From the NCBI GenBank assembly GCA_000751295.2, contig CCMO02000001.1, forward strand, positions 372,001 to 436,000: a stretch of 64,000 bases of DNA, in the 5' to 3' direction. Below the pieces are notes generated by a model. The model made no database searches. It saw only the letters and a program-made list of their open reading frames with translations, and had not been told where the DNA came from. The position numbers and the translations under genes are program-made. Positions 18,441 to 27,274 of the stretch are shown here, piece by piece. This DNA comes from a bacterium YEK0313. GTDB lineage: Bacteria > Pseudomonadota > Alphaproteobacteria > Rhizobiales > Phreatobacteraceae. Position 1 is the first letter of the stretch; each line of letters opens with the position of its first letter.

Positions 18441-19289
18441 TCAGGCCTGAACGAAGCTGACGATGACGCCGTTGGCGGCGCCCGCCGGCACCGAGGCGGC
18501 GCCGTCATGCGCGACCGTGCCGGGCACCGCGCGCGCCTTGGCGAGATCATCGGTACCGAGCACGATGGCCACGGCGCCTTCCGTGGCCGCACCCTGGCGC
18601 ACGGCTTCGGGATAGCGCGCGGCAAGGCCGGCCGCGTCGTAGAAGACGAAATCGGCGCGCCCCCTGCCCGACGCAACGCGATAGCTGCCGCCGGCCTCGG
18701 CCTGGACCGGCTCGTCGATCAGGCGGCTCAGATGCGCCGCCGAAGCCTTGGGATCGGCGCTCAGCACCTCGACGCGGACGATGCGCGTCGCGCCATTGGC
18801 GTGGCGCTGCAGTTCCGGGATCCAGACGGTGTCGCGGGTCAGGTGCTGGCAGGCGAAGATACGCATGCCGCCCGGATTTTCGGTGAGCGGCCAGCGGAAC
18901 ACGTTGAAGCGCGCTTCGCCGGTGCCGCCGCCGGGCAGTTCCACGGGACGGCCGAAATGAACCGGCCCGAGCGGCTCGAGGCCCCGGCTCTTCAGCTCGG
19001 CCGCGCCGGCCGCCGCGTCGTCGGTGGTGAAGGCGGTGCGCTCGATGCCTTCGCGCTTGGCCAGGAAGTCGCGGGTCGGCTTGTTCTGGTCCGTCTCGGC
19101 CAGCACGCCCAGCAGTTCCAGGTAATCCTCGCCGAACATGATCGTATAGTTGCCCGACCCCATCTGGGGCGAATGGGTGCCACGCGGCGACACGGTGAAG
19201 CCCAGCCGTTTCCACTCGGCGGCCGAGGCATCGAGATCGCGGACCGCGACGACAACGTGGTCGGCGCCCAGAATGTGCTTGAGCGGCAT
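18441..19289 (-). CDS. VOC-fold (glyoxalase-like) protein
   Basis: Protein of 282 residues containing a glyoxalase-like VOC domain at the N-terminus: DHVVVAVRDLDASAAEWKRLGFTVSPRG, followed by NYTIMFGEDYLELLG. The His of DHVVV and the Glu of YLELLG match the usual VOC metal-ligand positions. A second VOC-like half follows from about residue 150. The reaction is unknown; members of this group are rarely characterised. It precedes the peptide-type ABC operon on the same strand and faces the divergent FAD oxidoreductase, so it may act on the imported compound. Confidence 0.78.
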   Translation of the reverse strand: MPLKHILGADHVVVAVRDLDASAAEWKRLGFTVSPRGTHSPQMGSGNYTIMFGEDYLELLGVLAETDQNKPTRDFLAKREGIERTAFTTDDAAAGAAELKSRGLEPLGPVHFGRPVELPGGGTGEARFNVFRWPLTENPGGMRIFACQHLTRDTVWIPELQRHANGATRIVRVEVLSADPKASAAHLSRLIDEPVQAEAGGSYRVASGRGRADFVFYDAAGLAARYPEAVRQGAATEGAVAIVLGTDDLAKARAVPGTVAHDGAASVPAGAANGVIVSFVQA

Positions 19290-19626
19290 GGCTCGCCCCC
19301 TGTTCCATGAACGGGCGGCCGTGCGTCATGCCGGCCCTGCCCGATGCGGGATCGGCGCGCCCGGCTCAGCCGACCGCTTGCCGCCCCCAGCCAAGACATA
19401 TCGCGCCGTAGTGTTTTATTTCAATAGCGGTCATAAGAATAGCACAGAAAGTTCAAAAAATTCTACAACATCGTCAAAATGCAGAAAAAATATCCTGTTT
19501 TGCGGAAAAGACTGATGATGCTATGCAGCCCGACACCAGACGGGGCCGGCCATGCGGCCCGCGACCTTGTGGCCCGCCGCGCGCGCGGCTTTCATGCATC
19601 ATAGTCATAACAGCGGAAGAACTTCC
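19290..19626. other. 337-base divergent intergenic region with AT-rich core
   Basis: No gene is visible. The stretch from about 19411 to 19515 is markedly AT-rich compared with its surroundings (runs such as TTTTATTTCAATAG, TTCAAAAAATTCTAC and GCAGAAAAAATATCC). It should hold the promoters of the leftward VOC/ABC group and the rightward FAD oxidoreductase. GTCATAA occurs twice, near 19430 and 19605. I find no strong palindrome or riboswitch-like fold by eye. Confidence 0.6.
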
Positions 19627-20967
19627 ATGCCTCAGTCGTCCACGTCGACCGCTCCGGTCAGTTGGCCGCCCTCGCTGTGGGCGGCCACCGCACCGCCCGG
19701 CCCGGTCCTGCCGGCGCTTGAGGGCCCGGTCAGCACGGATGTCGTGGCCATCGGCGCCGGCTTTACCGGGCTTTCGACGGCGATCCACCTGCGCGAGATG
19801 GGCGTCGAGGTCGCCGTCGTCGAGGCCGCGGAGCCCGGCTGGGGCGCGTCCGGGCGCAACAACGGCCAGGTGATCCCGACCCTGTCCGGCCATGACCCCT
19901 CGGCCATGGTGACGCGCCACGGCGAAGCCGGCGAGCGGTTCAATGCCGTGCTGCGCGACAGCGCCCACTATCTCTTCGACGTCGTGCGCAAATATTCCAT
20001 TCCCGCGGAAGCCGAGCAGGCCGGCTGGGTGCAGCCGGTCCATTCACCGGGCCGCATGAAGATCGCCGAAAAGCGGGTGAAGGAATGGTCCGCCATCGGC
20101 GCGCCGGTGGAGCTTCTCGACCGGGCGGCGATGGGCCGGATGCTCGGCTCGGACGCCTGGTTCGGCGGCTTCTGGAACCGCACGGGCGGCCATATCAACC
20201 CGCTGGCGCTGGCGCGCGGCCTCGCCGAGGTCGCCCTGAGGCTCGGCGCGGTGATCTATGCCCGCTCGCCGGCCGCCAGCATGGCCTATGCCAATGACCG
20301 CTGGGTGGTGAAGACCGCGGCCGGCTCGGTGACCGCGCGCGCCCTGGTGCTCGCGACCAACGCCTATACCGGCGAGTTCGAGGCTGGCCTTGCCCCCGAG
20401 ATCGCGCAGGAGGTGATCCCGGTCCTGTCCTGGCAGATGGCCACACGGCCGATCAGCGACAATATCGCGAAGACCATCATTCCCGATCGCCAGGCCATGT
20501 CGGATACCCATCGCGAACTCTATTTCGCGCGCTGGGATGCCCGCAACCGGCTGGTGACCGGCGGCGCCGCCATGCTGCCGGGCCCCGGCGGGGCCAATCT
20601 CAGGCCGCAGGTGGCCGAACGGCTGAAGCGGCTCTGGCCGCAGATCGGCGACGTCGAGTTCGACTTCGTCTGGTCCGGCTATGTCGGCATGACGCCCGAC
20701 AGCGTGTTCAAGCCGCAGGTGCCGGGTTTTCCGCGCATCCATCGGCTCGGCCCGAACGGCTTCGCCTGGACCGGCTGCAACGGCCGGGCCGTGGCCTTGT
20801 CGGTCTCGCTCGGCCGGGAGCTTGCCCGGGCGACCCAGGCCGTGTCCCTCGACAAGCTCGGCCTGCCGCTGTCGGAACCGAAACCGCAGCCGTTCCAGCC
20901 GCTGATCCGGCGTATCGCCCCCTTCGCCCTGCCGCTCTACAGGCATCTCGACGCCAAGGAAATCTAG
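19627..20967 (+). CDS. FAD-dependent oxidoreductase (D-amino acid oxidase/glycine oxidase-like fold)
   Basis: DAO-superfamily flavoprotein of 446 residues that oxidises an amine or amino acid. It has the FAD loop VVAIGAGFTGLSTAIHL at about residues 40-56, the PGWGASGRNNGQ motif of the PuuB/glycine-oxidase group, the second FAD contact region (ALVLATNAYTG) and a C-terminal FAD motif (FAWTGCNGRAVALSVSLGRELA). GGAAG precedes the ATG; an earlier in-frame ATG (19552) would add 25 low-quality residues. It is divergent from the VOC/peptide ABC operon, hinting at a shared substrate. Specificity is unknown. Confidence 0.85.
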   Translation: MPQSSTSTAPVSWPPSLWAATAPPGPVLPALEGPVSTDVVAIGAGFTGLSTAIHLREMGVEVAVVEAAEPGWGASGRNNGQVIPTLSGHDPSAMVTRHGEAGERFNAVLRDSAHYLFDVVRKYSIPAEAEQAGWVQPVHSPGRMKIAEKRVKEWSAIGAPVELLDRAAMGRMLGSDAWFGGFWNRTGGHINPLALARGLAEVALRLGAVIYARSPAASMAYANDRWVVKTAAGSVTARALVLATNAYTGEFEAGLAPEIAQEVIPVLSWQMATRPISDNIAKTIIPDRQAMSDTHRELYFARWDARNRLVTGGAAMLPGPGGANLRPQVAERLKRLWPQIGDVEFDFVWSGYVGMTPDSVFKPQVPGFPRIHRLGPNGFAWTGCNGRAVALSVSLGRELARATQAVSLDKLGLPLSEPKPQPFQPLIRRIAPFALPLYRHLDAKEI

Positions 20968-20995
20968 GCACCGGTCAAGCTCCGCGCCTTCCGGC

Positions 20996-21024
20996 AGGGC
21001 GGGCGATCGCCGATCGCCCGCCCT
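20996..21024. terminator. perfect 14-bp-arm bidirectional terminator hairpin
   Basis: AGGGCGGGCGATCG and CGATCGCCCGCCCT are perfectly complementary around a single C, between the convergent FAD oxidoreductase and tex genes. It is among the strongest inverted repeats in the window. No T-run follows on either strand, so a rho-independent role is plausible but unproven. Confidence 0.6.
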
Positions 21025-21032
21025 CGCCGCCA

Positions 21033-23360
21033 TCAGCGCCGGCGCATCGCCTCGGCCAGCGCCGCGCCGAGCGCACCCTGCTGCGGCTTTGCGTCCCGCT
21101 CGCCCGACCTGCTGCCCGCCGGCTTGCCGCTGTAGCCACCCTTGCCGCCCTGCGGCCGCGACCGGTCGGCCATGCGATCGGCAGCGCGATCGGCGCCCTG
21201 CCCGTCGCGGCGCATGGTCAGGCTGATCCGCTTGCGCGCGACATCGACCTCCAGCACCCGGACCTTGACGACGTCGCCGGCTTTGACGACCTCGTGCGCG
21301 TCCTTCACGAAACGGTCGGCAAGCTGCGATACATGCACGAGCCCGTCCTGATGGACGCCGATGTCGACGAAGGCGCCGAAGGCGGCGACATTGGTGACCG
21401 TGCCCTCGAGCTGCATGCCGGGCCTCAGGTCCTTGATGTCGTCGATGCCCTCGGCAAAGGTCGCGGTCTTGAAGTCCGGCCGCGGATCCCGGCCCGGCTT
21501 CTCGAATTCGGCGAGGATGTCCTTGACCGTCGGCAGGCCGAAGCGCTCATCGACGAACAGCCGCGGGTCGAGCTTGCGCAGCGTCGCGCCGTCGCCCATG
21601 AGGGAACGGATGTCGCGGCCGCAGGCGCTGACGATCTTGCGGGCGACCGGATAGGCTTCCGGATGGATCGAGGAAGCGTCCAGCGGCTCGACCCCGTCGC
21701 GGATGCGCAGGAAGCCGGCGCATTGCTCGAAGGTGCGGGCGCCGAGCCGGGGCACGGCCATGAGGTCGGCGCGGCTCGCATAGGGGCCCTCGGCATTGCG
21801 GCGCGCCACGATCGCCTCGGCGATCGACGGCCCAAGTCCCGACACCCGCGTCAGCAAGGGAACCGAGGCTGTGTTGAGGTCGACGCCGACGCCGTTGACC
21901 GCGTCCTCGACCACGGCATCGAGCGCGCGGGCGAGCCGGGTCTGGTCGACATCGTGCTGGTATTGGCCGACGCCGATCGATTTCGGCTCGACCTTGACGA
22001 GCTCGGCGAGCGGATCCTGCAGGCGGCGGGCGATCGATACCGCCCCCCGCAGCGATACATCGAGCCCGGGAAACTCTGCCGCAGCGGCCTCGGACGCCGA
22101 ATAGACCGAGGCGCCGGCCTCGGAGACGATGACCTTGGTCGGCTTCGGCGCGGGGATATCGGCAAGGAGATCCGCGACCAGCTTCTCGGTCTCGCGGCTC
22201 GCCGTGCCGTTGCCGATGGCGATGAGTTCGATCTTGTGCTTGACGATGAGCTTGGCGAGTTCGGCCTGGGCACCGCGCACGTCGTTCTTGGGCTGGAACG
22301 GATAGATGGTCGCCGTGTCGACCAGCTTGCCGGTGCGGTCGACGGCCGCCACCTTCACGCCGGTGCGGATGCCGGGATCGAGACCGAGCGTCGGGCGCGC
22401 GCCGGCGGGCGCGGCGAGCAGCAGATCCTTCAGGTTGCGCGAGAAGACCCGGATCGCCTCCTCCTCGGCCCGCTCGCGCAGCTCGCGCATCAGGTCGAGC
22501 GAGAGCTGCAGCGACAGTTTCACCCGCCAGGTCCAGCCGGCGACCTCGCGCAGCCAGGCATCGGCCGGGCCATTGCCGACCTTGAGCGCCGCCGCCACCT
22601 TCAGTTCCACCGGCTTGTTCGGCGCGGGCACGTCGGCGTCCACCTCGATCGCCACCGTGAGAATATCCTCGTTGCGGCCGCGCAGGATGGCGAGCGCGCG
22701 GTGGCTCGGCACGGTCGACCACTTCTCGGAATAGGCGAAATAGTCGGAGAACTTGGCGCCCGCCTCGGCCTTGCCCTCGATCACCGTCGAGATCACCACG
22801 GCATTGGCCTTCATATGCTCACGCAGGTTGCCGAGCAGGTCGGCATTTTCCGCGAGCTGTTCGGCAATGATGTCGCGCACCCCGTCGAGGGCGGCCTTCA
22901 CATCGGCCACCTCGCCGGTGACATAGGCTTCCGCCGCGGCGCGCGGATCGAGCGAGCGATCGGCGAGCAGCGCCTCGGCGAGCGGCCCGAGGCCGCGCTC
23001 GCGGGCGATCTCCGCCTTGCTGCGGCGTTTCGGCCGATAGGGCAGATAGAGGTCTTCGAGCTCGGCCTTGGTGGCGGCGCCGGCGATCCTGAGCGCGAGC
23101 TCGTCGCTCATCTTGCCCTGGCCGGTGATCTCCTGAAAGATCGCCGCCCGGCGCGCTTCCAATTCGCGCAGATAGGCGAGCCGCTCGGCGAGGTTGCGCA
23201 ACTGCGTGTCGTCGAGACCGCCGGTCGCTTCCTTGCGGTAGCGCGCGACGAAGGGCACGGTCGCACCCTCGTCCAGAAGCGCCACCGCCGCCGTGACCTG
23301 CGCCGCGCCGGCGCCGATTTCCGAGGCGATGGTGGCCGCGATCTTCTGTTCCGTCTGCAT
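21033..23360 (-). CDS. tex: Tex-family RNA-binding transcription accessory protein
   Basis: Tex protein of 775 residues, typical length. Domain order: N-terminal helical Tex domain, a YqgF/RNase H-like domain (LGLDPGIRTGVKVAAVD near 330), a helix-hairpin-helix pair (LTRVSGLGPSIAEAIV), and an S1 RNA-binding domain near residue 650 (LEGTVTNVAAFGAFVDIGV). A basic, glycine-rich tail follows. Tex binds nucleic acid and is associated with transcription; a mechanistic role in this organism is not deducible. The ATG is preceded by GGA. Convergent with the FAD oxidoreductase across a strong hairpin. Confidence 0.96.
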   Translation of the reverse strand: MQTEQKIAATIASEIGAGAAQVTAAVALLDEGATVPFVARYRKEATGGLDDTQLRNLAERLAYLRELEARRAAIFQEITGQGKMSDELALRIAGAATKAELEDLYLPYRPKRRSKAEIARERGLGPLAEALLADRSLDPRAAAEAYVTGEVADVKAALDGVRDIIAEQLAENADLLGNLREHMKANAVVISTVIEGKAEAGAKFSDYFAYSEKWSTVPSHRALAILRGRNEDILTVAIEVDADVPAPNKPVELKVAAALKVGNGPADAWLREVAGWTWRVKLSLQLSLDLMRELRERAEEEAIRVFSRNLKDLLLAAPAGARPTLGLDPGIRTGVKVAAVDRTGKLVDTATIYPFQPKNDVRGAQAELAKLIVKHKIELIAIGNGTASRETEKLVADLLADIPAPKPTKVIVSEAGASVYSASEAAAAEFPGLDVSLRGAVSIARRLQDPLAELVKVEPKSIGVGQYQHDVDQTRLARALDAVVEDAVNGVGVDLNTASVPLLTRVSGLGPSIAEAIVARRNAEGPYASRADLMAVPRLGARTFEQCAGFLRIRDGVEPLDASSIHPEAYPVARKIVSACGRDIRSLMGDGATLRKLDPRLFVDERFGLPTVKDILAEFEKPGRDPRPDFKTATFAEGIDDIKDLRPGMQLEGTVTNVAAFGAFVDIGVHQDGLVHVSQLADRFVKDAHEVVKAGDVVKVRVLEVDVARKRISLTMRRDGQGADRAADRMADRSRPQGGKGGYSGKPAGSRSGERDAKPQQGALGAALAEAMRRR

Positions 23361-23539
23361 GATGATTCCGTCACGATTCCGGGGAGGCGCGACCATAGAG
23401 AGAACGCCAGGGCGCCGGTACGGCAAGTGGCGCGTCTCCACAATAAATGCAGGCCCGGCCGACCGGACAAGAGACAAGACAAGGACGGGCGCGGCGACGG
23501 GCGCCGCGCCGATCCGGCCGCAAACGGCTTCGCCCGGTG

Positions 23540-24520
23540 TCAGCGGAAGCCGGTCACCGCATGCGGCACATAGGGTGCCTCGAGCGCGGCGATCTCGTCG
23601 GGCTCGAGCTTCACGGCCAGCGCGGCCACCGCATCGTCGAGATGCTGCGGCTTGGTGGCACCGACGATCGGCGCGGTGATGCCCGGCTTCGCCAGCACCC
23701 AGGCAAGGGCGATCTGCGCGCGCGGTACGCCACGGGCCTTCGCGACCTGCGCCACGGCTTCCACCACCTTGCGGTCGGCATCGGCGGTCGCGGCATAAAG
23801 CGTCTTGCCGAAGGCATCGGTCTCGGAGCGGGCGCTTGTCTCGTCCCAGTCGCGGGTCAGCCGGCCGCGGGCGAGCGGGCTCCAGGGAATGACGCCGATG
23901 CCCTCCTCGCGGCAGAGCGGCAGCATTTCGCGCTCCTCCTCGCGGTAGAGCAGATTGACATAGTTCTGCATGGTCGCAAAGCGGGTCCAGCCGTTCAGCT
24001 CGGCGAGATAGAGCGCCTTGGTGAACTGCCAGGCGTGCATGGAGGACGCACCGATATAGAGCGCCTTGCCGGCCTTGACCACGTCGTGCAGCGCTTCCAG
24101 CGTCTCCTCGATCGGCGTCGCCTCGTCGAAACGATGGATCTGGTAGAGATCGACATGATCGGTGCCGAGCCGGCGCAGGCTCGCGTCGATCTCGGTCATG
24201 ATCGCCTTGCGCGACAAGCCCGCGCCGTTCGGGCCGGGCCGCATGCGGTTGAACACCTTGGTGGCGATGACCACGTCCTCGCGCTTGGTGAAATCCTTCA
24301 GCGCGCGGCCGACGATCTCCTCGCTGGTGCCGTCGGAATAGACATTGGCCGTGTCGAAGAAGTTGAAGCCGAGGTCCAGCGCCTTGCGGATGAACGGCCG
24401 GCTCGCCTCCTCGTTCAGCGACCAGGGATGGCTGCCGCGGTCGGGCATGCCGTAGCTCATGCAGCCGAGGCACAGACGCGAGACTTCGAGGCCGGTCCGG
24501 CCGAGTTTGACGTAATCCAT
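23540..24520 (-). CDS. aldo/keto reductase
   Basis: NADPH-dependent (beta/alpha)8-barrel oxidoreductase of 326 residues. AKR signatures are visible: LGRTGLEVSRLCLGCMSYG, FFDTANVYSDGTSEEIVG carrying the catalytic Asp and Tyr, VIATKV with the Lys, and YQIHRFDEATP with the His. It resembles the YajO/general stress 69-like subgroup. GGAG lies 7 bases before the ATG. It appears to be a single gene, divergent from the Bug-type receptor. The physiological carbonyl substrate is not predictable. Confidence 0.9.
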   Translation of the reverse strand: MDYVKLGRTGLEVSRLCLGCMSYGMPDRGSHPWSLNEEASRPFIRKALDLGFNFFDTANVYSDGTSEEIVGRALKDFTKREDVVIATKVFNRMRPGPNGAGLSRKAIMTEIDASLRRLGTDHVDLYQIHRFDEATPIEETLEALHDVVKAGKALYIGASSMHAWQFTKALYLAELNGWTRFATMQNYVNLLYREEEREMLPLCREEGIGVIPWSPLARGRLTRDWDETSARSETDAFGKTLYAATADADRKVVEAVAQVAKARGVPRAQIALAWVLAKPGITAPIVGATKPQHLDDAVAALAVKLEPDEIAALEAPYVPHAVTGFR

Positions 24521-24757
24521 CGCAGTGCTCCTTGCCCCTGATGCCCCCGGGGTGGCCGCCAGCATATCGGCGCCGGACGGCGGGGAGAACGGCCGCTGCG
24601 GCCGGCCAGGAATGTGCGGCCGGCCGAGCCGGCGATTGCCGTGCGATTTCGACGCGTTGACCCCTGTCGGGCCGTGTGGGACCGTCGCCTGGGCCGAGCA
24701 CGGGCGGATCGCGCGGCGGCCCCAAGCGATGCCGAAAATGCACCTATGGGGAAACGC

Positions 24758-25744
24758 ATGCCGAGCCCATTCTCGCGCCGCCAGGCGATCTATGCCGGGG
24801 CCCTGTCGACGGTCGCCGCTCCGTTCGTGAATGCCTGGGCGCAGGCCTGGCCGAGCACGACGATCAAGATCATTTGCGGGACCGCCGCCGGCGGCCTGAC
24901 CGATCTCTTCTCGCGCGCCTATGGCGACTATATCTCGCGCGCCGTCGGCCAGCCCGTGGTCGTCGAGAACCGTGTCGGCGCCACCGGCGCCATCGCTGCC
25001 CAGACGGTCAAGGCGGCGCCGCCCGACGGCCATACATTGATCCTCTCGGTCGCGACCACCTTTCTCGGCAACCGCCTGCTCGTGCGCGACCTGCAATACG
25101 ATCCGGACAAGGACTTCACGCTGATCTCGCTGATGCCGAGCGGACACCTGCCGCTCGTCGTGCACCGATCGACCGGCGCCGCCGATCTGAAGCAATTCCT
25201 CGACTATGCCGGCCGGAACGAGGTGAGCCTCGGCACCTATGGCCTTGCCACCCATCCGCACATTGCCGCCCACGAGTTCAACAAGGCCCTGCAGCGACCG
25301 ATCGTGCCGGTGCACTATCGCGGCGAGGCGCCGATGTGGCGCGACCTCTCGGCCGGCGTGGTCCAGGCTGCCAGCGGCAGCTATCTCGCCGCCGTCAGCA
25401 CGCTCGACAGCCGCGCCGGGCGGGCGATCGCCGTGCCGACCGCACGGCGCATGCGCAAGCTGCCCGACGTTCCGACCTACGCCGAACAGGGCCTCTCCTC
25501 CCCCGCCTTCCAGGTGAAGGGCTGGGTCGGCCTGTTCGGCCCGGCCGGCCTGCCCGAACCGATCACGCAAAAACTGTCCGAGCTGATGGTCGCAGCCGGA
25601 AAGAGCGAAGCCATCCAGAAGATGCTCGACACCTTCGCGATCGACGAGGCCGCCCTGACGCGCGCGGAATCGAAAAAGCTCTACGACGAGGAAGGCCCGA
25701 TCTGGATCGACCTGGTGCGCCAGCTGGGCATCAGCCCGACCTGA
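24758..25744 (+). CDS. Bug-type (tripartite tricarboxylate transporter) solute-binding protein
   Basis: Periplasmic receptor of 328 residues with an N-terminal signal peptide (FSRRQAIYAGALSTVAAPF, cleaving near AWAQA). Bug-family motifs: TIKIICGTAAGGLTDLFSRAYGDY, VVVENRVGATGAIAAQTVKAAPPDG, and DVPTYAEQG before the C-terminal lobe. Such proteins bind carboxylates, but no TctA/TctB membrane partners are nearby, so it is an orphan receptor. GGGGA lies 5 bases before this ATG; an in-frame ATG 12 bases earlier is an alternative start. Confidence 0.88.
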   Translation: MPSPFSRRQAIYAGALSTVAAPFVNAWAQAWPSTTIKIICGTAAGGLTDLFSRAYGDYISRAVGQPVVVENRVGATGAIAAQTVKAAPPDGHTLILSVATTFLGNRLLVRDLQYDPDKDFTLISLMPSGHLPLVVHRSTGAADLKQFLDYAGRNEVSLGTYGLATHPHIAAHEFNKALQRPIVPVHYRGEAPMWRDLSAGVVQAASGSYLAAVSTLDSRAGRAIAVPTARRMRKLPDVPTYAEQGLSSPAFQVKGWVGLFGPAGLPEPITQKLSELMVAAGKSEAIQKMLDTFAIDEAALTRAESKKLYDEEGPIWIDLVRQLGISPT

Positions 25745-25763
25745 CCGGCGGCGCGGCCGCCGG
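25745..25763. terminator. bidirectional hairpin between convergent Bug receptor and M20 genes
   Basis: CCGGCGGC-GCG-GCCGCCGG forms an 8-bp perfect stem with a three-base loop immediately after the receptor stop codon. It lies just before the stop of the convergent hydrolase. Flanking CTGAC/GTCAG extends the pairing with a small bulge. Confidence 0.5.
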
Positions 25764-25765
25764 CG

Positions 25766-27187
25766 TCAGGCATCCAGCTTCATCTGGTCCGCCACGAGAT
25801 GCAACGTCGCCCGCAACCCGACGATCAGCCCGCGCTCGTCGACGCGGAAGCGTGGCGAATGATTGGGGGCGGCCTGCCCTGGCGGCACGTCCGGCGCGCT
25901 GACGCCGACGAAATAGAAGAAGCCGGATGCGACCTGGGCGAAGAACGGGAAGTCCTCGCTGGCGCTGACCCGCGGGATCTCGACGGCCTTGCCGCCGGTG
26001 ATGCGGCCAAGCGTCGGTGCCGAGAGGCGCGTCAGCTCGGCATTGTTGATGAGCGGCGGATAGCCGTTGGCGCTCCACGTGACCTCGGCCTTGCCGCGCA
26101 TGCCGGCGGCCGTGCTCTCGGCGATCTCGTTCACCCGGCGCTTGACGGCTTCGCGCTGCTCGGGATTGTACGTGCGCAGCGTACCCATCATTTCCGCGCT
26201 GTCCGGCACGATGTTCTGCCGCACGCCGCCCTTGAAGACGCCGACGGTCAGCACGGCCGGATCGGTGAAGATATTGGTCTCGCGGCTGACAATGGTCTGA
26301 AGGGTGGAGACGATGGTCGCGCCGATGACGATCGGATCGACGCCCGCCCAGGGAACGGCGCCATGGGTCTGCCGGCCCGTGACGCGCACGCGGAACGTAT
26401 CGGAGCCGGCCATGAGCGGACCTGAACGATAACCGACCACGCCGACCGGCATCGCGCTGGTGACGTGCAGGCCGAAGACCATATCGGGCTTCGGGTCGGC
26501 CATGGCGCCGTCGGCCACCATGGCGCTGGCCCCGCCGGGCGCGCCGTTGGGCGCGCCTTCCTCGGCCGGCTGGAACAAGAGCTTGATGGTGCCGCGCAGG
26601 TCCGCCTTCATGCCGGCCAGCACTTCGGCGGCCGCCATCAGGATGGCGACATGGCAGTCATGGCCGCAGGCATGCATGACGCCGACCTCTTCGCCGCCCC
26701 ACGGCGCCTTCACCTTCGAGGCGAAGGGAAGATCGACCTCCTCGGCAACCGGCAGGGCATCCATGTCGGCGCGCAACGCGATGACCGGCCCCTCCCCGCC
26801 GCCGCGCAGCACCGCGACGACGCCGGTCTTGCCGACACCCTCGCGCACCTCGTAGCCGAGCGCCTTCAGATGTCGCGCGACGAGGCCGCTCGTGCGCACC
26901 TCGGCAAAGCCGAGTTCCGGATTGGCATGGATGTCCCGCCGCCAGGCGATCATCTTCTCCTCGATCGCGGCGGCCGCCTTGTCGAGCCGGGCGTGAACCG
27001 GTCGCGCCGGGGAAGCCGCCGGGGCCGCTCCCTGAGCGAGGGCAAGGCCGGGCCGGCCCGCGGCGAAGGCCACGCAACAGGCACAGGCGCCGGCCAGCAG
27101 GCCTCGCTTGCTGGCGTCGATGCCGGGCTCGACAGCCTCCGCGACGAAACGGCGGGATGGGCGAAATTGCTGCCAGAACCCGGCCAT
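25766..27187 (-). CDS. M20-family amidohydrolase/carboxypeptidase, exported
   Basis: Metallohydrolase of 473 residues in the amidohydrolase subgroup of peptidase family M20 (hippurate hydrolase or N-acyl amino acid amidohydrolase type). Metal-site motifs: IALRADMDALPVAE, GVMHACGHDCHVAIL and LFQPAEEGAPNGAPGGASAMV; the dimerisation lid domain is visible around VTGRQTHGAVPW. A hydrophobic N-terminal segment (RGLLAGACACCVAFAAG) suggests export, unusual for this group. AAGGAGG lies 5 bases before the ATG. Substrate unknown; a periplasmic N-acyl or aromatic amide would fit the surrounding catabolic genes. Confidence 0.87.
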   Translation of the reverse strand: MAGFWQQFRPSRRFVAEAVEPGIDASKRGLLAGACACCVAFAAGRPGLALAQGAAPAASPARPVHARLDKAAAAIEEKMIAWRRDIHANPELGFAEVRTSGLVARHLKALGYEVREGVGKTGVVAVLRGGGEGPVIALRADMDALPVAEEVDLPFASKVKAPWGGEEVGVMHACGHDCHVAILMAAAEVLAGMKADLRGTIKLLFQPAEEGAPNGAPGGASAMVADGAMADPKPDMVFGLHVTSAMPVGVVGYRSGPLMAGSDTFRVRVTGRQTHGAVPWAGVDPIVIGATIVSTLQTIVSRETNIFTDPAVLTVGVFKGGVRQNIVPDSAEMMGTLRTYNPEQREAVKRRVNEIAESTAAGMRGKAEVTWSANGYPPLINNAELTRLSAPTLGRITGGKAVEIPRVSASEDFPFFAQVASGFFYFVGVSAPDVPPGQAAPNHSPRFRVDERGLIVGLRATLHLVADQMKLDA

Positions 27188-27274
27188 GGCTGCCTCCTTG
27201 CGCGGAACCCCTTCCAAGGCTGGCCCAGCGGCAGCTTCCGCGCATCGGGATTTTCCGGTAAGCGCGGGGCGAAT

